NCBI RefSeq assembly: GCF_018917935.1
Contig: NZ_JAHLPN010000006.1
Location: 62,001-126,000 of the forward strand
Direction: 5' to 3'
Origin: Kineothrix sp. MSJ-39
Lineage (GTDB): Bacteria; Bacillota; Clostridia; Lachnospirales; Lachnospiraceae
DNA length: 64,000 nucleotides
The notes below the pieces were generated by a model, which was given only the letters and a program-made list of their open reading frames with translations, was not told where the DNA came from and did not search any database. The translations under genes and the position numbers were made by a program. Position 1 is the first letter of the stretch; every line of letters begins with the position of its first letter. This document shows positions 1 to 9,242 of this stretch, one piece after another.

Positions 1-137
1 TGCGGACAATTATGAAGAACCGTCTGTCCTTTTATCAGTACTGTTGCTGTCACAAGCACAAGTGCTCCGTTTTTAGAACCCTGTACTGCTGCTTCTCCCT
101 CCAGTGGCTTACCACCATGTATGTGAATGCAGTCCAT
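1..137 (-). CDS. murA: UDP-N-acetylglucosamine 1-carboxyvinyltransferase-like protein (MurA family), N-terminal part only
   Basis: Only the first 45 codons are in the window; the frame is open to the left edge. The protein begins MDCIHIHGGKPLEGEAAVQG, continues with SKNGALVL and ends at VLHNCP. This fits the MurA N-terminus, where the Lys-Asn pair after GS/GA binds UDP-GlcNAc and VLxNCP closes the first strand-helix unit. MurA transfers enolpyruvate from PEP to UDP-GlcNAc, the first committed peptidoglycan step. The ATG at 137 has an AGGTG six bases upstream; an in-frame ATG at 161 has no ribosome site. It lies 65 bp after ftsW in the same direction, so it belongs to the dcw operon. GALVLVTA is looser than the usual NAxLPxxAA, so a diverged paralogue is possible. 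The assignment rests on a short stretch. Confidence 0.72.
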   Translation of the reverse strand, partial: MDCIHIHGGKPLEGEAAVQGSKNGALVLVTATVLIKGQTVLHNCP

Positions 138-202
138 GTGGCACCTGCTTTCTATCTGCATACTTATATACAGCATATGCTGATCTGCCACAATCGTGCC
201 TG

Positions 203-1369
203 TCAGCCTACATCTCTTAAACGGATACTTTTCGAAACATTCAGCACGAGCCCGACCTCACTCATCAGAAACAAGATCGAAGTACCTCCGTAACTGATGA
301 AAGGAAGGGTAATACCGGTATTGGGGATCGAGTTCGTTACAACCGCGATATTCAGCACTACCTGAATTGCAAAATGCCCCATAACGCCAACAACCAAAAG
401 TGCGCCAAACAGATCCGGTGCGTTGTTGGCGATCACCATCATACGCCATAACAGCATGACAAAGAGCAGGATCACACAAAATGCACCGAACAGACCAAGT
501 TCTTCACAGATAATGGAAAATACCATATCATTCTGCGCCTCAGGCAGAAAACCAAGCTTCTGCATACTCTGTCCGAGTCCTTTGCCCCACAGCCCACCGG
601 AACCGATCGCATATAATGCCTGCAGCGTCTGAAAGCCTTTATCATCTGAATAAGCCTCTGGATTCAGCCATGCCAGGATTCGTGTACCTCGGAAACCACC
701 GGTTGATGTATCGCCACCCTTCGCCGCATTGACGATCACCAGAACTGCCAGTGCCGCAACGCCTACAACAGCCAGAGCAATCAAAATATATCTCTTATAA
801 TGCGGATCTGCCACAAAAAGCATGACAGCCGCAATACCTGCAATGATGATAGCGGAACTCATGTTTTTCGTAATAAGAAGGATCATTGCCGCAGGGATCA
901 TCGCCGCTCCCATAACAATAGCTATCCCCTTCAGGGTTCTGACCTGTTTTCCCATAATGCAGATCACACTGGCAAGTAACAGGATCAGCGTGATCTTTAC
1001 AACCTCTGCAGGCTGCAGGGAAATACCCGCGATCTTGATCCAGCGTCTTGCACCGTTTGCTTCATATCCGAGCGGTGTCTTAACCAGTACAACCAGTACA
1101 AGCGATACCAGATATGCAGGCAATGCAAAACGCCGCCACACATGATAGTCAACGACGCTGATAAACAGCATCATGACAAGTCCCAGAACAGTTGCCATTG
1201 CCTGTTTTCTCAGATAATACGCACCATTGCCAAAATCCAGCGTTGCCTCATAGGAACTGGTGGAATATAACATGATCAGTCCAAAGAAAACCAGAAACAA
1301 TACGACAAACAAAAGCGTATAATCATAAAAATATTCTCTTTTTTCTCTCCGTCTGCGTCTTTTCTGCAA
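203..1369 (-). CDS. ftsW: FtsW/SpoVE-type peptidoglycan glycosyltransferase (SEDS family)
   Basis: Polytopic SEDS protein of 388 residues that polymerises lipid II into glycan strands at the septum or spore cortex, with a class B PBP as partner. A basic start (RRRRRREKRE) precedes about ten membrane segments. Family signatures visible are GARRWIKIAGISLQPAE, LPEAQNDMVF (containing the catalytic-type Asp) and GITLPFISYGGTSIL near the C-terminus. The start is TTG, supported by GGAGGGAG seven bases upstream; no better ATG lies before the first membrane helix. It follows murD by 28 bp. Position after spoVD-like, mraY and murD matches Bacillus spoVE, but sequence alone does not separate division FtsW from sporulation SpoVE. 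Confidence 0.93.
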   Translation of the reverse strand: MQKRRRRREKREYFYDYTLLFVVLFLVFFGLIMLYSTSSYEATLDFGNGAYYLRKQAMATVLGLVMMLFISVVDYHVWRRFALPAYLVSLVLVVLVKTPLGYEANGARRWIKIAGISLQPAEVVKITLILLLASVICIMGKQVRTLKGIAIVMGAAMIPAAMILLITKNMSSAIIIAGIAAVMLFVADPHYKRYILIALAVVGVAALAVLVIVNAAKGGDTSTGGFRGTRILAWLNPEAYSDDKGFQTLQALYAIGSGGLWGKGLGQSMQKLGFLPEAQNDMVFSIICEELGLFGAFCVILLFVMLLWRMMVIANNAPDLFGALLVVGVMGHFAIQVVLNIAVVTNSIPNTGITLPFISYGGTSILFLMSEVGLVLNVSKSIRLRDVG

Positions 1370-1397
1370 AAACGACTCCCTCCCGGATCAGGCAGCC

Positions 1398-2759
1398 CTA
1401 CAGGGCATTTACCATATCCTTAAACATTTTTCCGCGTACTTCGTAATTCGGGAACATGCCCCAGCTCGCACACGCCGGAGATAACAGCACTGCTTCTCCT
1501 TCTTTTGCATGCTCTGCGCAATAGTCAACTGCCTGCTGCAGATCATCCACAAAAATATAATCCGTAAAACCATGCTTTTTCGCACAGTCCGCAATCTTTT
1601 CTCTTGTCTGTCCCAATAAAACGAGTTTTCTGACTTTTCCGTTAAAACATTCAATCCATTCATCATACTCGCTCTGCTTATCATAACCGCCACCGATCAG
1701 ATAAGTCGGTTTTACCATCGCACCGATACCTTTGATCGCCGCATCGGGATTGGTACCTTTTGAATCGTTATAATAATCGACACCGCGCACTGTTTTGACA
1801 TATTCGATACGATGCTCTACTGCTTTGAAATCCCTGACAACACCAAGGATCACTTCCATATCTACACCGTATGCATCTGCCATTGCAATGGCCGCCATGA
1901 CATTTTCCACGTTATGCATGCCAAGGAGACGCATTTCATGAATATTCATCAGCTTCTGCTTCTTGCCCTGCACTGCCTTGTAGATGCATTCATCTGCATA
2001 GAAATAGCCGTCCGCCAGCTCTCTCTGGGAAGAAAACAGAATAACTGTCGCCGGACATGTTTTCAGAAAAGCATCTGTGTACGGATCCTCTGCATTTAAC
2101 ACGCAGTAGTCTTCCTTTGTCTGGTTCTTTGTAATATCCTGCTTTGCCTTCACATAGTTTTCCATCGTATGATGTCTGTTCAGATGATCCGGTGTGATAT
2201 TTAAGATCGCACTGACTCGTGGACGGAAGGTATGTATCGTTTCCAGCTGAAAAGATGAAATTTCTGCAACAGTAACAGAATCTGCATCCGCCTTTTCTGC
2301 TTCCAGTGTATATGGATTTCCGATATTGCCGACCACGAATGTTTTCCTGCCGGTTGCTTTCATAATCTCACCAAGCAGTGTTGTTGTCGTTGTCTTACCG
2401 TTCGTACCGGTGATGGCAAGCACTGCGCCCTTTTCCTGTTCAAAGGCAAGCTCGATCTCTCCTGAAATCGGAAGTCCTCTGTCTCTTAGATCATTTACAA
2501 ATTCTGTATCTGTCGGAACGCCCGGGCTTAATACAACACCGGAAAGTGCCTTTTTTTCTTCCTCTGTCAGATCGCCGAGTACGATCTCGACCTGCTTTTT
2601 TTCATCCTCGGAAAGAGAAAGCTTTCCAAGTATCTCATCCTTATCAAGTTCCGCATTGCTGTCAAACAGTACCGACCGTTTTCCTGTCTTTACCAGAAGT
2701 TGCGTTGCAGCAATCCCGCTCTTTCCTGTACCTACTACAAGTACTTTTTCTTTTTCCAT
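1398..2759 (-). CDS. murD: UDP-N-acetylmuramoyl-L-alanine--D-glutamate ligase
   Basis: Cytoplasmic Mur ligase of 453 residues adding D-glutamate to UDP-MurNAc-L-Ala with ATP. Motifs in order: N-terminal nucleotide-binding VGTGKSGIAA; ATP loop AITGTNGKTTTTTLLGEI; ISSFQLETI; DHLNRHHTMENYVKAKQDI; NDSKGTNPDAA; and the C-terminal LSPACASWGMFPNYEVRG typical of MurD. Length is normal for the family. The ATG start has AAAGGAA upstream. It lies between mraY (28 bp upstream) and ftsW in the dcw operon, supplying precursors to the neighbouring lipid I synthase. Confidence 0.97.
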   Translation of the reverse strand: MEKEKVLVVGTGKSGIAATQLLVKTGKRSVLFDSNAELDKDEILGKLSLSEDEKKQVEIVLGDLTEEEKKALSGVVLSPGVPTDTEFVNDLRDRGLPISGEIELAFEQEKGAVLAITGTNGKTTTTTLLGEIMKATGRKTFVVGNIGNPYTLEAEKADADSVTVAEISSFQLETIHTFRPRVSAILNITPDHLNRHHTMENYVKAKQDITKNQTKEDYCVLNAEDPYTDAFLKTCPATVILFSSQRELADGYFYADECIYKAVQGKKQKLMNIHEMRLLGMHNVENVMAAIAMADAYGVDMEVILGVVRDFKAVEHRIEYVKTVRGVDYYNDSKGTNPDAAIKGIGAMVKPTYLIGGGYDKQSEYDEWIECFNGKVRKLVLLGQTREKIADCAKKHGFTDYIFVDDLQQAVDYCAEHAKEGEAVLLSPACASWGMFPNYEVRGKMFKDMVNAL

Positions 2760-2787
2760 GTTATCTCATTCCTTTCAGTAGATGATG

Positions 2788-3747
2788 TTACATTGCCAAT
2801 AAACCGACCAGACACAGGATGGCAGTAATAATGGAGAACACTGCTACAACCTTCGTTTCCCGCCAGCCACACATTTCAAAATGGTGATGGATCGGTGCCA
2901 TTTTAAAAATACGTTTTCCATGTGTCAATTTAAAGTAAGATACCTGAAGCATAACAGATACCACTTCTGCCAGATAAATAAAACCTACGATCAGGATAAA
3001 CAGCGGCATCTGCATCATATATGCGCAGGCTGCCACAAAGCCGCCGAGTGCCAGAGAGCCTGTATCTCCCATAAATACACTTGCCGGATAACCGTTAAAC
3101 AACAAAAATCCCAAAAGTGCGCCAAGTGTTGCACAGGTGATCGGTTCGATCCCGCAGCCAAGTCCCAGTGCTACAACGGTAAAGAAGGTCGCAACCAGAC
3201 TTGTCACACTTGTTGCCAGACCGTCCAGTCCGTCTGTAAAATTCGTACCGTTGACGGTTCCGATCACAACGATAAACAACAGAATCACATTGCCTACGGT
3301 ACCAAAATCGAGATATTTACCCGGTGCAAACGGAATCCGCATAGCAAGGCTGATAGAAGATTTTGTTGTGATATAGTAGGCAAAGATTGCTGTTACGACG
3401 ATCTGCAATGCCATTTTCTGCCATGCACGGAGTCCCATGGAACGCTTCAGTACAACTTTAATGTAATCGTCCGCTAACCCGATCAGTCCAAAGCCGAGTG
3501 TCAGAAACAGGATCGGAATGATCTGCGGATTGCTTTTGACATAAAACATGGAAGTTACCGTGATCGAGATCAATATGATAATACCGCCCATTGTCGGTGT
3601 TCCGTTTTTCTGCAGATGTGTCTTCGGGCCTTCATCCCGGACTGTCTGCCCCACCTTCAGTTTTCTTAAAAACGGGATCACAACTGGTCCCAGTAAAGCA
3701 CTGATGCAAAATGCGATAATAGCCGGTATTACAATAGTATAGTTCAT
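2788..3747 (-). CDS. mraY: Phospho-N-acetylmuramoyl-pentapeptide transferase (lipid I synthase)
   Basis: Integral membrane enzyme of 319 residues that moves phospho-MurNAc-pentapeptide onto undecaprenyl phosphate, forming lipid I. Visible signatures: DEGPKTHLQKNGTPTMGG in the first cytoplasmic loop; NGTNFTDGLDGLATSV with the Asp residues used in Mg2+ and catalysis; FMGDTGSLALGG; and the HHH loop APIHHHFEMCGWRE. About ten hydrophobic segments are present. The start codon overlaps the stop of the upstream PBP gene by four bases (ATGA), implying translational coupling. murD follows 28 bp downstream. Confidence 0.97.
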   Translation of the reverse strand: MNYTIVIPAIIAFCISALLGPVVIPFLRKLKVGQTVRDEGPKTHLQKNGTPTMGGIIILISITVTSMFYVKSNPQIIPILFLTLGFGLIGLADDYIKVVLKRSMGLRAWQKMALQIVVTAIFAYYITTKSSISLAMRIPFAPGKYLDFGTVGNVILLFIVVIGTVNGTNFTDGLDGLATSVTSLVATFFTVVALGLGCGIEPITCATLGALLGFLLFNGYPASVFMGDTGSLALGGFVAACAYMMQMPLFILIVGFIYLAEVVSVMLQVSYFKLTHGKRIFKMAPIHHHFEMCGWRETKVVAVFSIITAILCLVGLLAM

Positions 3748-5501
3748 GATGATTCCCTTTCTGTATTTTCCCTGCCTTTCTCTATATTCAGGTAAGGCAG
3801 TATATTTTCATAAAGCTTTCTGCAGACTGGTGCTGCAATGGTTCCGCCATAGTATACACCCTTTGGGGCCTGTATGACAACCAGAGTTATGATCTGCGGA
3901 TCAGATGCCGGTGCAAACCCGATAAAAGAAGAAATATAACGTCCGGTTCCACGTGGCAGTGTCTGGCTTGTCGCGGTTTTGCCGCCTATCTCATAGCCTT
4001 CCACCTGGCCATTTCTGCCGCCACCTTCCGATACGACTTTTTCCAGTATTTCCCGCATTGTCTGCGAAGTTTCCTGCGAAACAATCCCTTTCTGCACGGG
4101 ATATTGCAGTTCTTCTTTCTTTCCGTTTTCATCAATGATCGTTTTTCCAAAATGTGGTGTGATCCTGTTTCCGCCATTGATAATAGAAGAAAAAGTTGTC
4201 AGAAGCTGCATCGGTGTAATCTGGAATGACTGCCCGAAGGACATCGTTGCCAGCTCTACCAGACCGATATCTTCTTTTTTATGCATGATCGTTCCCGCCT
4301 CACCGGGCAGGTCAACACCGGTCTTTTGCAGCAGTCCGAATTTTTTAAAATAATCATAATATTTCTCAGGACCAAGCCGCAGGCCAACCGCCACAAAAAC
4401 AGGGTTACAGGAATTCATGGTCGCCTGCACAAAATTTTCGCTTCCATGTCCTGTTACCTTATGGCAACGGATCCTGCGATCCTCTACAACACAAAAACCG
4501 GGGCAGTGAAACGTATCTGCCGGCGTGACCACGCCTTCCTCCAGTCCTGCCGCAGCAGTGATGACCTTAAAAGTCGATCCCGGTTCATACGTATCATTGA
4601 TACAGTTATTACGCCACATCCGGTTTCTCTCATCCTGCAGATTGTCTGTCAGCTTTTCGCCCCGCAGGCTGATAAATTCATCTGTCAGATCATAGGGCGC
4701 ATTGAGGTCAAATTCCGGTACATTGACACAGGCATAGATTTCTCCGTTCTGTGGATTCATACAGAGAATGGAAACGCCCTCCGCCTCTTTTGCAAGCATT
4801 GCCTGCGTTGCCAGCATTGTGGCATATGTCTGGATATTGCGATCCAGTGTCAGCTGCAAAGTATGCCCTTTCACAGGCTCCTTCCTGCTTTCTCCCTGTG
4901 CATCTATTTCCACGCCTCTGGCATCCGTGATCGTATAGATGGTCCCATCCTGCCCACGCAGTGCATCATCATACTTCACTTCCAGACCGATGATTCCCTG
5001 ATTATCAGCACCGGTAAATCCCAGTACCTTGCTGGCTAATGTTTCATACGGATAATACCGTTTATAATCTTCATCCACCTTTACCCCGCCAAGATCCGCT
5101 TTTCGGATCCGGTCTCCGGTTTCTTTTTCCACATTACTTTTGATCCTTTCGATGGAGGAAACCTTCTCTACTCTTTTTCGGACTGTTTCTTCATCTAAGG
5201 ACAATTCTCTGCAAAGCAGCTCGATCACAGCCTCCGGATCTTTGATCTGTGAATGGATCACCGATACGGTACAGACTGTTTTGTTAGCAGCAAGCACTGT
5301 TCCGTTCCTGTCCCAGATCTCACCTCTTGCCGCTTTGATACTGCGTTCTCTCTCATGCAGCGTCAGCGCCTTCTGTGTATAGTAAGCAGACTGAAACACC
5401 ATCAGATAAACCAGTCTGCCCGCCAGAAGCAGCATACAAAAGCATACTCCCAGAAATAAAATGAGCACCTTTTTTCTGTGAAAAGTTTTATATCCGCGCA
5501 T
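3744..5501 (-). CDS. Class B penicillin-binding protein, SpoVD-like transpeptidase
   Basis: Membrane-anchored D,D-transpeptidase that cross-links peptidoglycan. I placed the start at the ATG at 5501 (585 residues, MRGYKTFHRKK) because GGAG lies five bases before it; the longer frame from 5528 has only a poor site. One N-terminal membrane helix (about 12-37), a PBP dimerisation region, then the transpeptidase: STFK (S309/K312) nucleophile motif, SCN (364-366), and KTAT (508-511) instead of classical KTGT. There is no C-terminal PASTA domain. It is the second of two tandem class B PBPs, followed by mraY with a 4-bp overlap. In Bacillus the equivalent place holds spoVD, so a sporulation role is inferred by position only. 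Confidence 0.9.
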   Translation of the reverse strand: MRGYKTFHRKKVLILFLGVCFCMLLLAGRLVYLMVFQSAYYTQKALTLHERERSIKAARGEIWDRNGTVLAANKTVCTVSVIHSQIKDPEAVIELLCRELSLDEETVRKRVEKVSSIERIKSNVEKETGDRIRKADLGGVKVDEDYKRYYPYETLASKVLGFTGADNQGIIGLEVKYDDALRGQDGTIYTITDARGVEIDAQGESRKEPVKGHTLQLTLDRNIQTYATMLATQAMLAKEAEGVSILCMNPQNGEIYACVNVPEFDLNAPYDLTDEFISLRGEKLTDNLQDERNRMWRNNCINDTYEPGSTFKVITAAAGLEEGVVTPADTFHCPGFCVVEDRRIRCHKVTGHGSENFVQATMNSCNPVFVAVGLRLGPEKYYDYFKKFGLLQKTGVDLPGEAGTIMHKKEDIGLVELATMSFGQSFQITPMQLLTTFSSIINGGNRITPHFGKTIIDENGKKEELQYPVQKGIVSQETSQTMREILEKVVSEGGGRNGQVEGYEIGGKTATSQTLPRGTGRYISSFIGFAPASDPQIITLVVIQAPKGVYYGGTIAAPVCRKLYENILPYLNIEKGRENTERESS

Positions 5502-5565
5502 ACAGGCTCCAAAGCTGTCTCTTACCATAGCTTATTAGCCGCATCTGTCAGATATGCATAACGAC

Positions 5566-7782
5566 TTAAAATCCTGCGCCTGCGCTGATTTCCGTTGTAT
5601 CGTCACCTGTTTCATCCTGTGGTTTGTTTTCCACACCGGTCAGGCCATCCAAATCGGAACTCTTTGGATCCACCGGTTCAAACGTATTCGGATCAAGCTG
5701 TTGGCCCGAATTCGGATCGATGACATTTCCCGTCTGCGGATCTACCTGATAGGTTACCTCTGGATCTCCACCTTCTGCACTTTCTCCATCCGTCTGTCCA
5801 TCCGTATTCTCACCATCCCCGTTATTTTCGCCATCAGTACTTTCTTCTGCATCAGTACTCGGTAAGATATGCAGTTTCTGAAGCTGTTCTATATCTTCCT
5901 CGGAAAGTTCCTCTGTACGAAATACATTCAAATACGGTAAGATCTCTGTAAAAATGTTTTTAGCAACTTCCTGTGCATAAGTCGAATGTGGCTGTGATTC
6001 CACATTCGGTTCGTCAATGACAACATATACGACAACCTGCGGATCATCCACCGGTGCAAATCCCATGAAGGAAACAACATAGTTTCCGTCACCACGCGGC
6101 TGTTTTTCCGCAGTTCCTGTTTTGCCACCGATCAGATACCCTGCAGGTACAGCTGTTTTACCTGTACCAAAAGTGCATACATTTGCCAGATAAGTTTTCA
6201 TTGTGTCGGATGTTGTAGAAGAAATAACCTGCTTCAGCATACGCGGTTCCACTTTTTCTACCGTTGTACCATCTGCGCTCTTGATCTCCGTCACAACATG
6301 TGGCTGATAATATTTACCACCATTGATAACAGCAGAAAAGGCTGCCGCCATCTGGATCATCGTAACATTATAGCCCTGTCCGAAGGTTGAAATCGCAAGG
6401 TCGGAAGCCACCATATCATCTACATTATAAACAAGTGTGTTGGTTCTTGCCTCACCGGACAGATCTATGTTGGTTTTCAGCCCGATATTAAAATTATACA
6501 GATACTTCATCAGTGTTTCTTTGCCCATCTGCTCGCCGATGTGCATTAAGGCTACGTTACAGGACTGCTCGAGCGCCTGGGAGACAGTGACAACACCATG
6601 TCCGATGTGCTTATGACATTTGATCGGATGACCGCTGACCTCCAGCACACCGTTACATACATACGTCTCGTTTCCGGTCAGCTTTCCGGAATCAAGTCCC
6701 GCTGCGATCGTCATTGCCTTTGCAACTGATCCCGGTTCATACGTATCGGAAATACAATAATTTCTCCAAAGTCTGTTCAGCGCATCATACATGGCTTCAT
6801 CATCCATCTGCGCGATCTCTTCTTCTGAATAAAACGGAGTCAGATCTTTTGGATTGTTCAGATCAAAATTCGGGTAATCGGACATTGCCAGAATTTCTCC
6901 GGTCTGCGGGTTCATAACAATGACGCCCATATTGGAACAGCCGTCATCATCCGGTCTGTACTCTCCTTTATGTTCTTCATTGAACTGCTTCATGTACTTT
7001 TCGACAATATTCTGGATATTCGTATCCAAAGAAGTAACCAGCGTGCAGCCATCCTGTGCAGCGATCGTTGTACGTTCCAGTGTGGAATCTTCTGTCAGAT
7101 ACCCATACTCTCTGCCGTTTGTTCCATTCAGCGTTGTATTGTAATATTCTTCCAGTCCGTATGTTCCGTTATTATCGGAGCCTGTAAAACCGATCACGGA
7201 AGATGCCAGTGTATTATATGGATATTTTCGTTTGTACTCTTCCTCAAACCAGACACCGACAATGGCACTGTTTTCCTGCTTTGCTTCCTGGAACGGTGCT
7301 ACTGTTTCATATTCCAGTTGTTTTGCAGCAACATAATACTGGCTGTTTGCATTCTGGGAAATATAATTGCTGATCGCATTGATATCCAGATCAAAATACT
7401 GATCCAGTGCCTGTAAGGTTTCAGTCAATGCATTTTCCTTTTTACTGTTGTTGATCGCTTTGGCATCAATGATCAGATTGTAGACTTTCTCACTGTATGC
7501 CAGCTTTGTCCCGTTTGCATCCACGATCTCTCCACGTTTGTAAGGAAGTGTTTTGGAATCATATTCCTGCTGGGAAAGGATCTGTTTCTTATATCTTTCC
7601 CCATCCACCTTATTAATATAAATCAGTTTTACGCTTAAACCTATGAAAGCCAGTAATATTATCAGGAATAATACTACCAGCTTTTTCTGCATCCTTATTT
7701 GAAATCGATTTGCGTTTGCTTTTCTTCTTCTGTTTCTGCGCACTTTTCTATTCTGATAAGATCTCTGTTCCAACTCCTGCAC
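5566..7782 (-). CDS. ftsI: Class B penicillin-binding protein (FtsI/PbpB-type) with a long acidic C-terminal tail
   Basis: Septal transpeptidase candidate, 738 residues. A very basic cytoplasmic start (RRNRRRKANANR) precedes one membrane helix at about 35-56. The dimerisation domain follows, then the transpeptidase with SVAK (S352/K355), SCN (407-409) and KTGT (554-557), all canonical. Residues 641-738 form an acidic Gly/Asp/Thr/Glu-rich tail with repeated DP units (VDPQTGNVIDPNS, QLDPNTFEPVDPKS), unlike the neighbouring PBP. The frame opens with GTG at 7782, eleven bases after the ftsL-like stop; GGAG sits only about four bases before it, so a later start at Met31 is possible. Context (ftsL-like, then this, then SpoVD-like) matches Bacillus pbpB. 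Confidence 0.92.
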   Translation of the reverse strand: MQELEQRSYQNRKVRRNRRRKANANRFQIRMQKKLVVLFLIILLAFIGLSVKLIYINKVDGERYKKQILSQQEYDSKTLPYKRGEIVDANGTKLAYSEKVYNLIIDAKAINNSKKENALTETLQALDQYFDLDINAISNYISQNANSQYYVAAKQLEYETVAPFQEAKQENSAIVGVWFEEEYKRKYPYNTLASSVIGFTGSDNNGTYGLEEYYNTTLNGTNGREYGYLTEDSTLERTTIAAQDGCTLVTSLDTNIQNIVEKYMKQFNEEHKGEYRPDDDGCSNMGVIVMNPQTGEILAMSDYPNFDLNNPKDLTPFYSEEEIAQMDDEAMYDALNRLWRNYCISDTYEPGSVAKAMTIAAGLDSGKLTGNETYVCNGVLEVSGHPIKCHKHIGHGVVTVSQALEQSCNVALMHIGEQMGKETLMKYLYNFNIGLKTNIDLSGEARTNTLVYNVDDMVASDLAISTFGQGYNVTMIQMAAAFSAVINGGKYYQPHVVTEIKSADGTTVEKVEPRMLKQVISSTTSDTMKTYLANVCTFGTGKTAVPAGYLIGGKTGTAEKQPRGDGNYVVSFMGFAPVDDPQVVVYVVIDEPNVESQPHSTYAQEVAKNIFTEILPYLNVFRTEELSEEDIEQLQKLHILPSTDAEESTDGENNGDGENTDGQTDGESAEGGDPEVTYQVDPQTGNVIDPNSGQQLDPNTFEPVDPKSSDLDGLTGVENKPQDETGDDTTEISAGAGF

Positions 7783-7793
7783 CTCTCCACTGT

Positions 7794-8279
7794 TTATGGC
7801 ATTGTCTTGTACTGGCGTACATAATCATCCGCAACACCCGGAACTTCTACAACCTGTCCCTTCTCTGCATACTGCATACCCAGATCTTCGATCGCTCTTG
7901 TTTTGATCTCTTCCATATCTACACTGCTCATGATGCGGCTGTATTCTTCATCATTATCCAGCTTCATGGTATTCAGCTCGCTTTCCAGTGCGGAAATAGC
8001 GGTAACAGCTGATGTATTTGCTGTCTGCAATGCCAGATAATTATACAGGATAATGGCAGCTACGCACATGGAAACACATAAAAATGCCACGTATCCCAGA
8101 CTCATATGCGTTGCACGTTCTCTGTTTTTACGTGTCTGCTCACTCAGTCTCTTTGCCGGTTTCTTTTCAATTTCTCTAACGACATCATATTTTCTGACCA
8201 CATTGCCATCTACGTAGTAATCGCCGTGTGATCTTCTTTCGTATGATGCATATCTTCTTCTATTATAATTTGTAGCCAT
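7794..8279 (-). CDS. FtsL-like cell division protein
   Basis: Bitopic division protein of 161 residues. A basic, Arg/Tyr-rich cytoplasmic part (NRRRYASYERRS) comes first. One membrane helix follows at about 60-82 (YVAFLCVSMCVAAIILYNYL). The extracellular part looks coiled-coil (ALESELNTMKLDNDEEYSRI) and ends with RAIEDLGMQYAEKGQVVEV, as in FtsL/DivIC proteins, which form the FtsQLB-type complex controlling septal synthesis. The ATG at 8279 has GAGGGG eight bases upstream and begins five bases after rsmH ends; the longer frame to 8345 would overlap rsmH and has no ribosome site. FtsL is poorly conserved, so the call relies on topology and on the place between rsmH and ftsI. Confidence 0.82.
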   Translation of the reverse strand: MATNYNRRRYASYERRSHGDYYVDGNVVRKYDVVREIEKKPAKRLSEQTRKNRERATHMSLGYVAFLCVSMCVAAIILYNYLALQTANTSAVTAISALESELNTMKLDNDEEYSRIMSSVDMEEIKTRAIEDLGMQYAEKGQVVEVPGVADDYVRQYKTMP

Positions 8280-8283
8280 GTTA

Positions 8284-9225
8284 CTACCCCTCGCTTCTTT
8301 CAAATATTCTAAGTTTTGCGCTTTTTGATCTGCTGTTCTCTGCAAGTTCCTTTTCGCCCGGTAAGATCGGTTTTCTTGTGATCACCCTGCCAAGCGGTTT
8401 TCTGCCACAGGTACATACAGGGAAAGATGGCGGACAAATGCAGGGATTTTCATTCTTGCGAAATGCCAGCTTTACGATCCGATCCTCTAAAGAGTGGAAC
8501 GTAATGATGCAGATCCTGCCTCCCGGATTTAAAATTTTGATCATATCGTCCAGGCTGTCTCTGAGTACATCCAGTTCTCTGTTTAAGGCAATGCGGATCG
8601 CCTGATAAGTACGTTTGGAAGGATGTCCTCCCGTCTCGCGCATTTTTGCCGGTATTGCAGCCTTTATGATCTCATTCAGTTCATAAGTTGTTTCTATCGG
8701 TTTCTCTTCTCTTGCCAGAACGATATGTTTGGCAATATTCTTAGCAAATTTATCTTCTCCATAATCCCGGATAATGTGAAACAGCTCCGTTTCCGAATAG
8801 CCGTTTACAATATCCCTTGCTGTCAACGTCTGTCTTTCATCCATACGCATGTCCAGCTTTGTATCGTATTTATAAGAGAATCCTCGTTCTACGGTATCGA
8901 GCTGATAAGATGACACACCCAGATCCAGTAAGATCCCGTCTACACCTGTGTAGCCGTTATCCTTTATGATCTGGCACATATTTTCGTAATTGCTTCTGAC
9001 GATCGTGACATGCTCCGCAAAAGGCTGCAGACGTTCTGTCGCAGCCGCAATGGCTGCAGCATCCTGATCGATCCCGATCAGATGTCCCTGTCCGCTCAGC
9101 CGGCTGGCGATCACACTGGAGTGACCGGCTCCGCCGAGCGTCCCATCCACATAAATACCTTCCGGTTTTATGGCAAGTCCTTCAATTGTCTCCTCTAATA
9201 ATACCGATTTATGTGAAAATTCCAT
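8284..9225 (-). CDS. rsmH: 16S rRNA (cytosine(1402)-N(4))-methyltransferase
   Basis: SAM-dependent enzyme methylating N4 of C1402 in 16S rRNA (MraW). Motifs: [10 protein letters not shown] (SAM loop), [45 protein letters not shown] and the C-terminal [10 protein letters not shown]. The ATG at 9225 ([12 protein letters not shown], 313 residues) matches family N-termini and has AGAGG upstream; the longer frame starting with TTG at 9240 has no ribosome site. It follows mraZ by 17 bp and precedes the ftsL-like gene by 4 bp, the usual dcw order. Confidence 0.96.
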   Translation of the reverse strand: MEFSHKSVLLEETIEGLAIKPEGIYVDGTLGGAGHSSVIASRLSGQGHLIGIDQDAAAIAAATERLQPFAEHVTIVRSNYENMCQIIKDNGYTGVDGILLDLGVSSYQLDTVERGFSYKYDTKLDMRMDERQTLTARDIVNGYSETELFHIIRDYGEDKFAKNIAKHIVLAREEKPIETTYELNEIIKAAIPAKMRETGGHPSKRTYQAIRIALNRELDVLRDSLDDMIKILNPGGRICIITFHSLEDRIVKLAFRKNENPCICPPSFPVCTCGRKPLGRVITRKPILPGEKELAENSRSKSAKLRIFERSEG

Positions 9226-9242
9226 TCTGCCTCTTACCAATC

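Noticed and set aside
4281-5039. Open frame of 252 codons on the plus strand opposite the SpoVD-like PBP
   Set aside because: Entirely inside a well-supported gene, with no plausible protein features.
8280-8345. N-terminal extension of the ftsL-like frame overlapping rsmH
   Set aside because: The extension has no ribosome site and overlaps the rsmH end in another frame; the ATG at 8279 has a good site and natural spacing.
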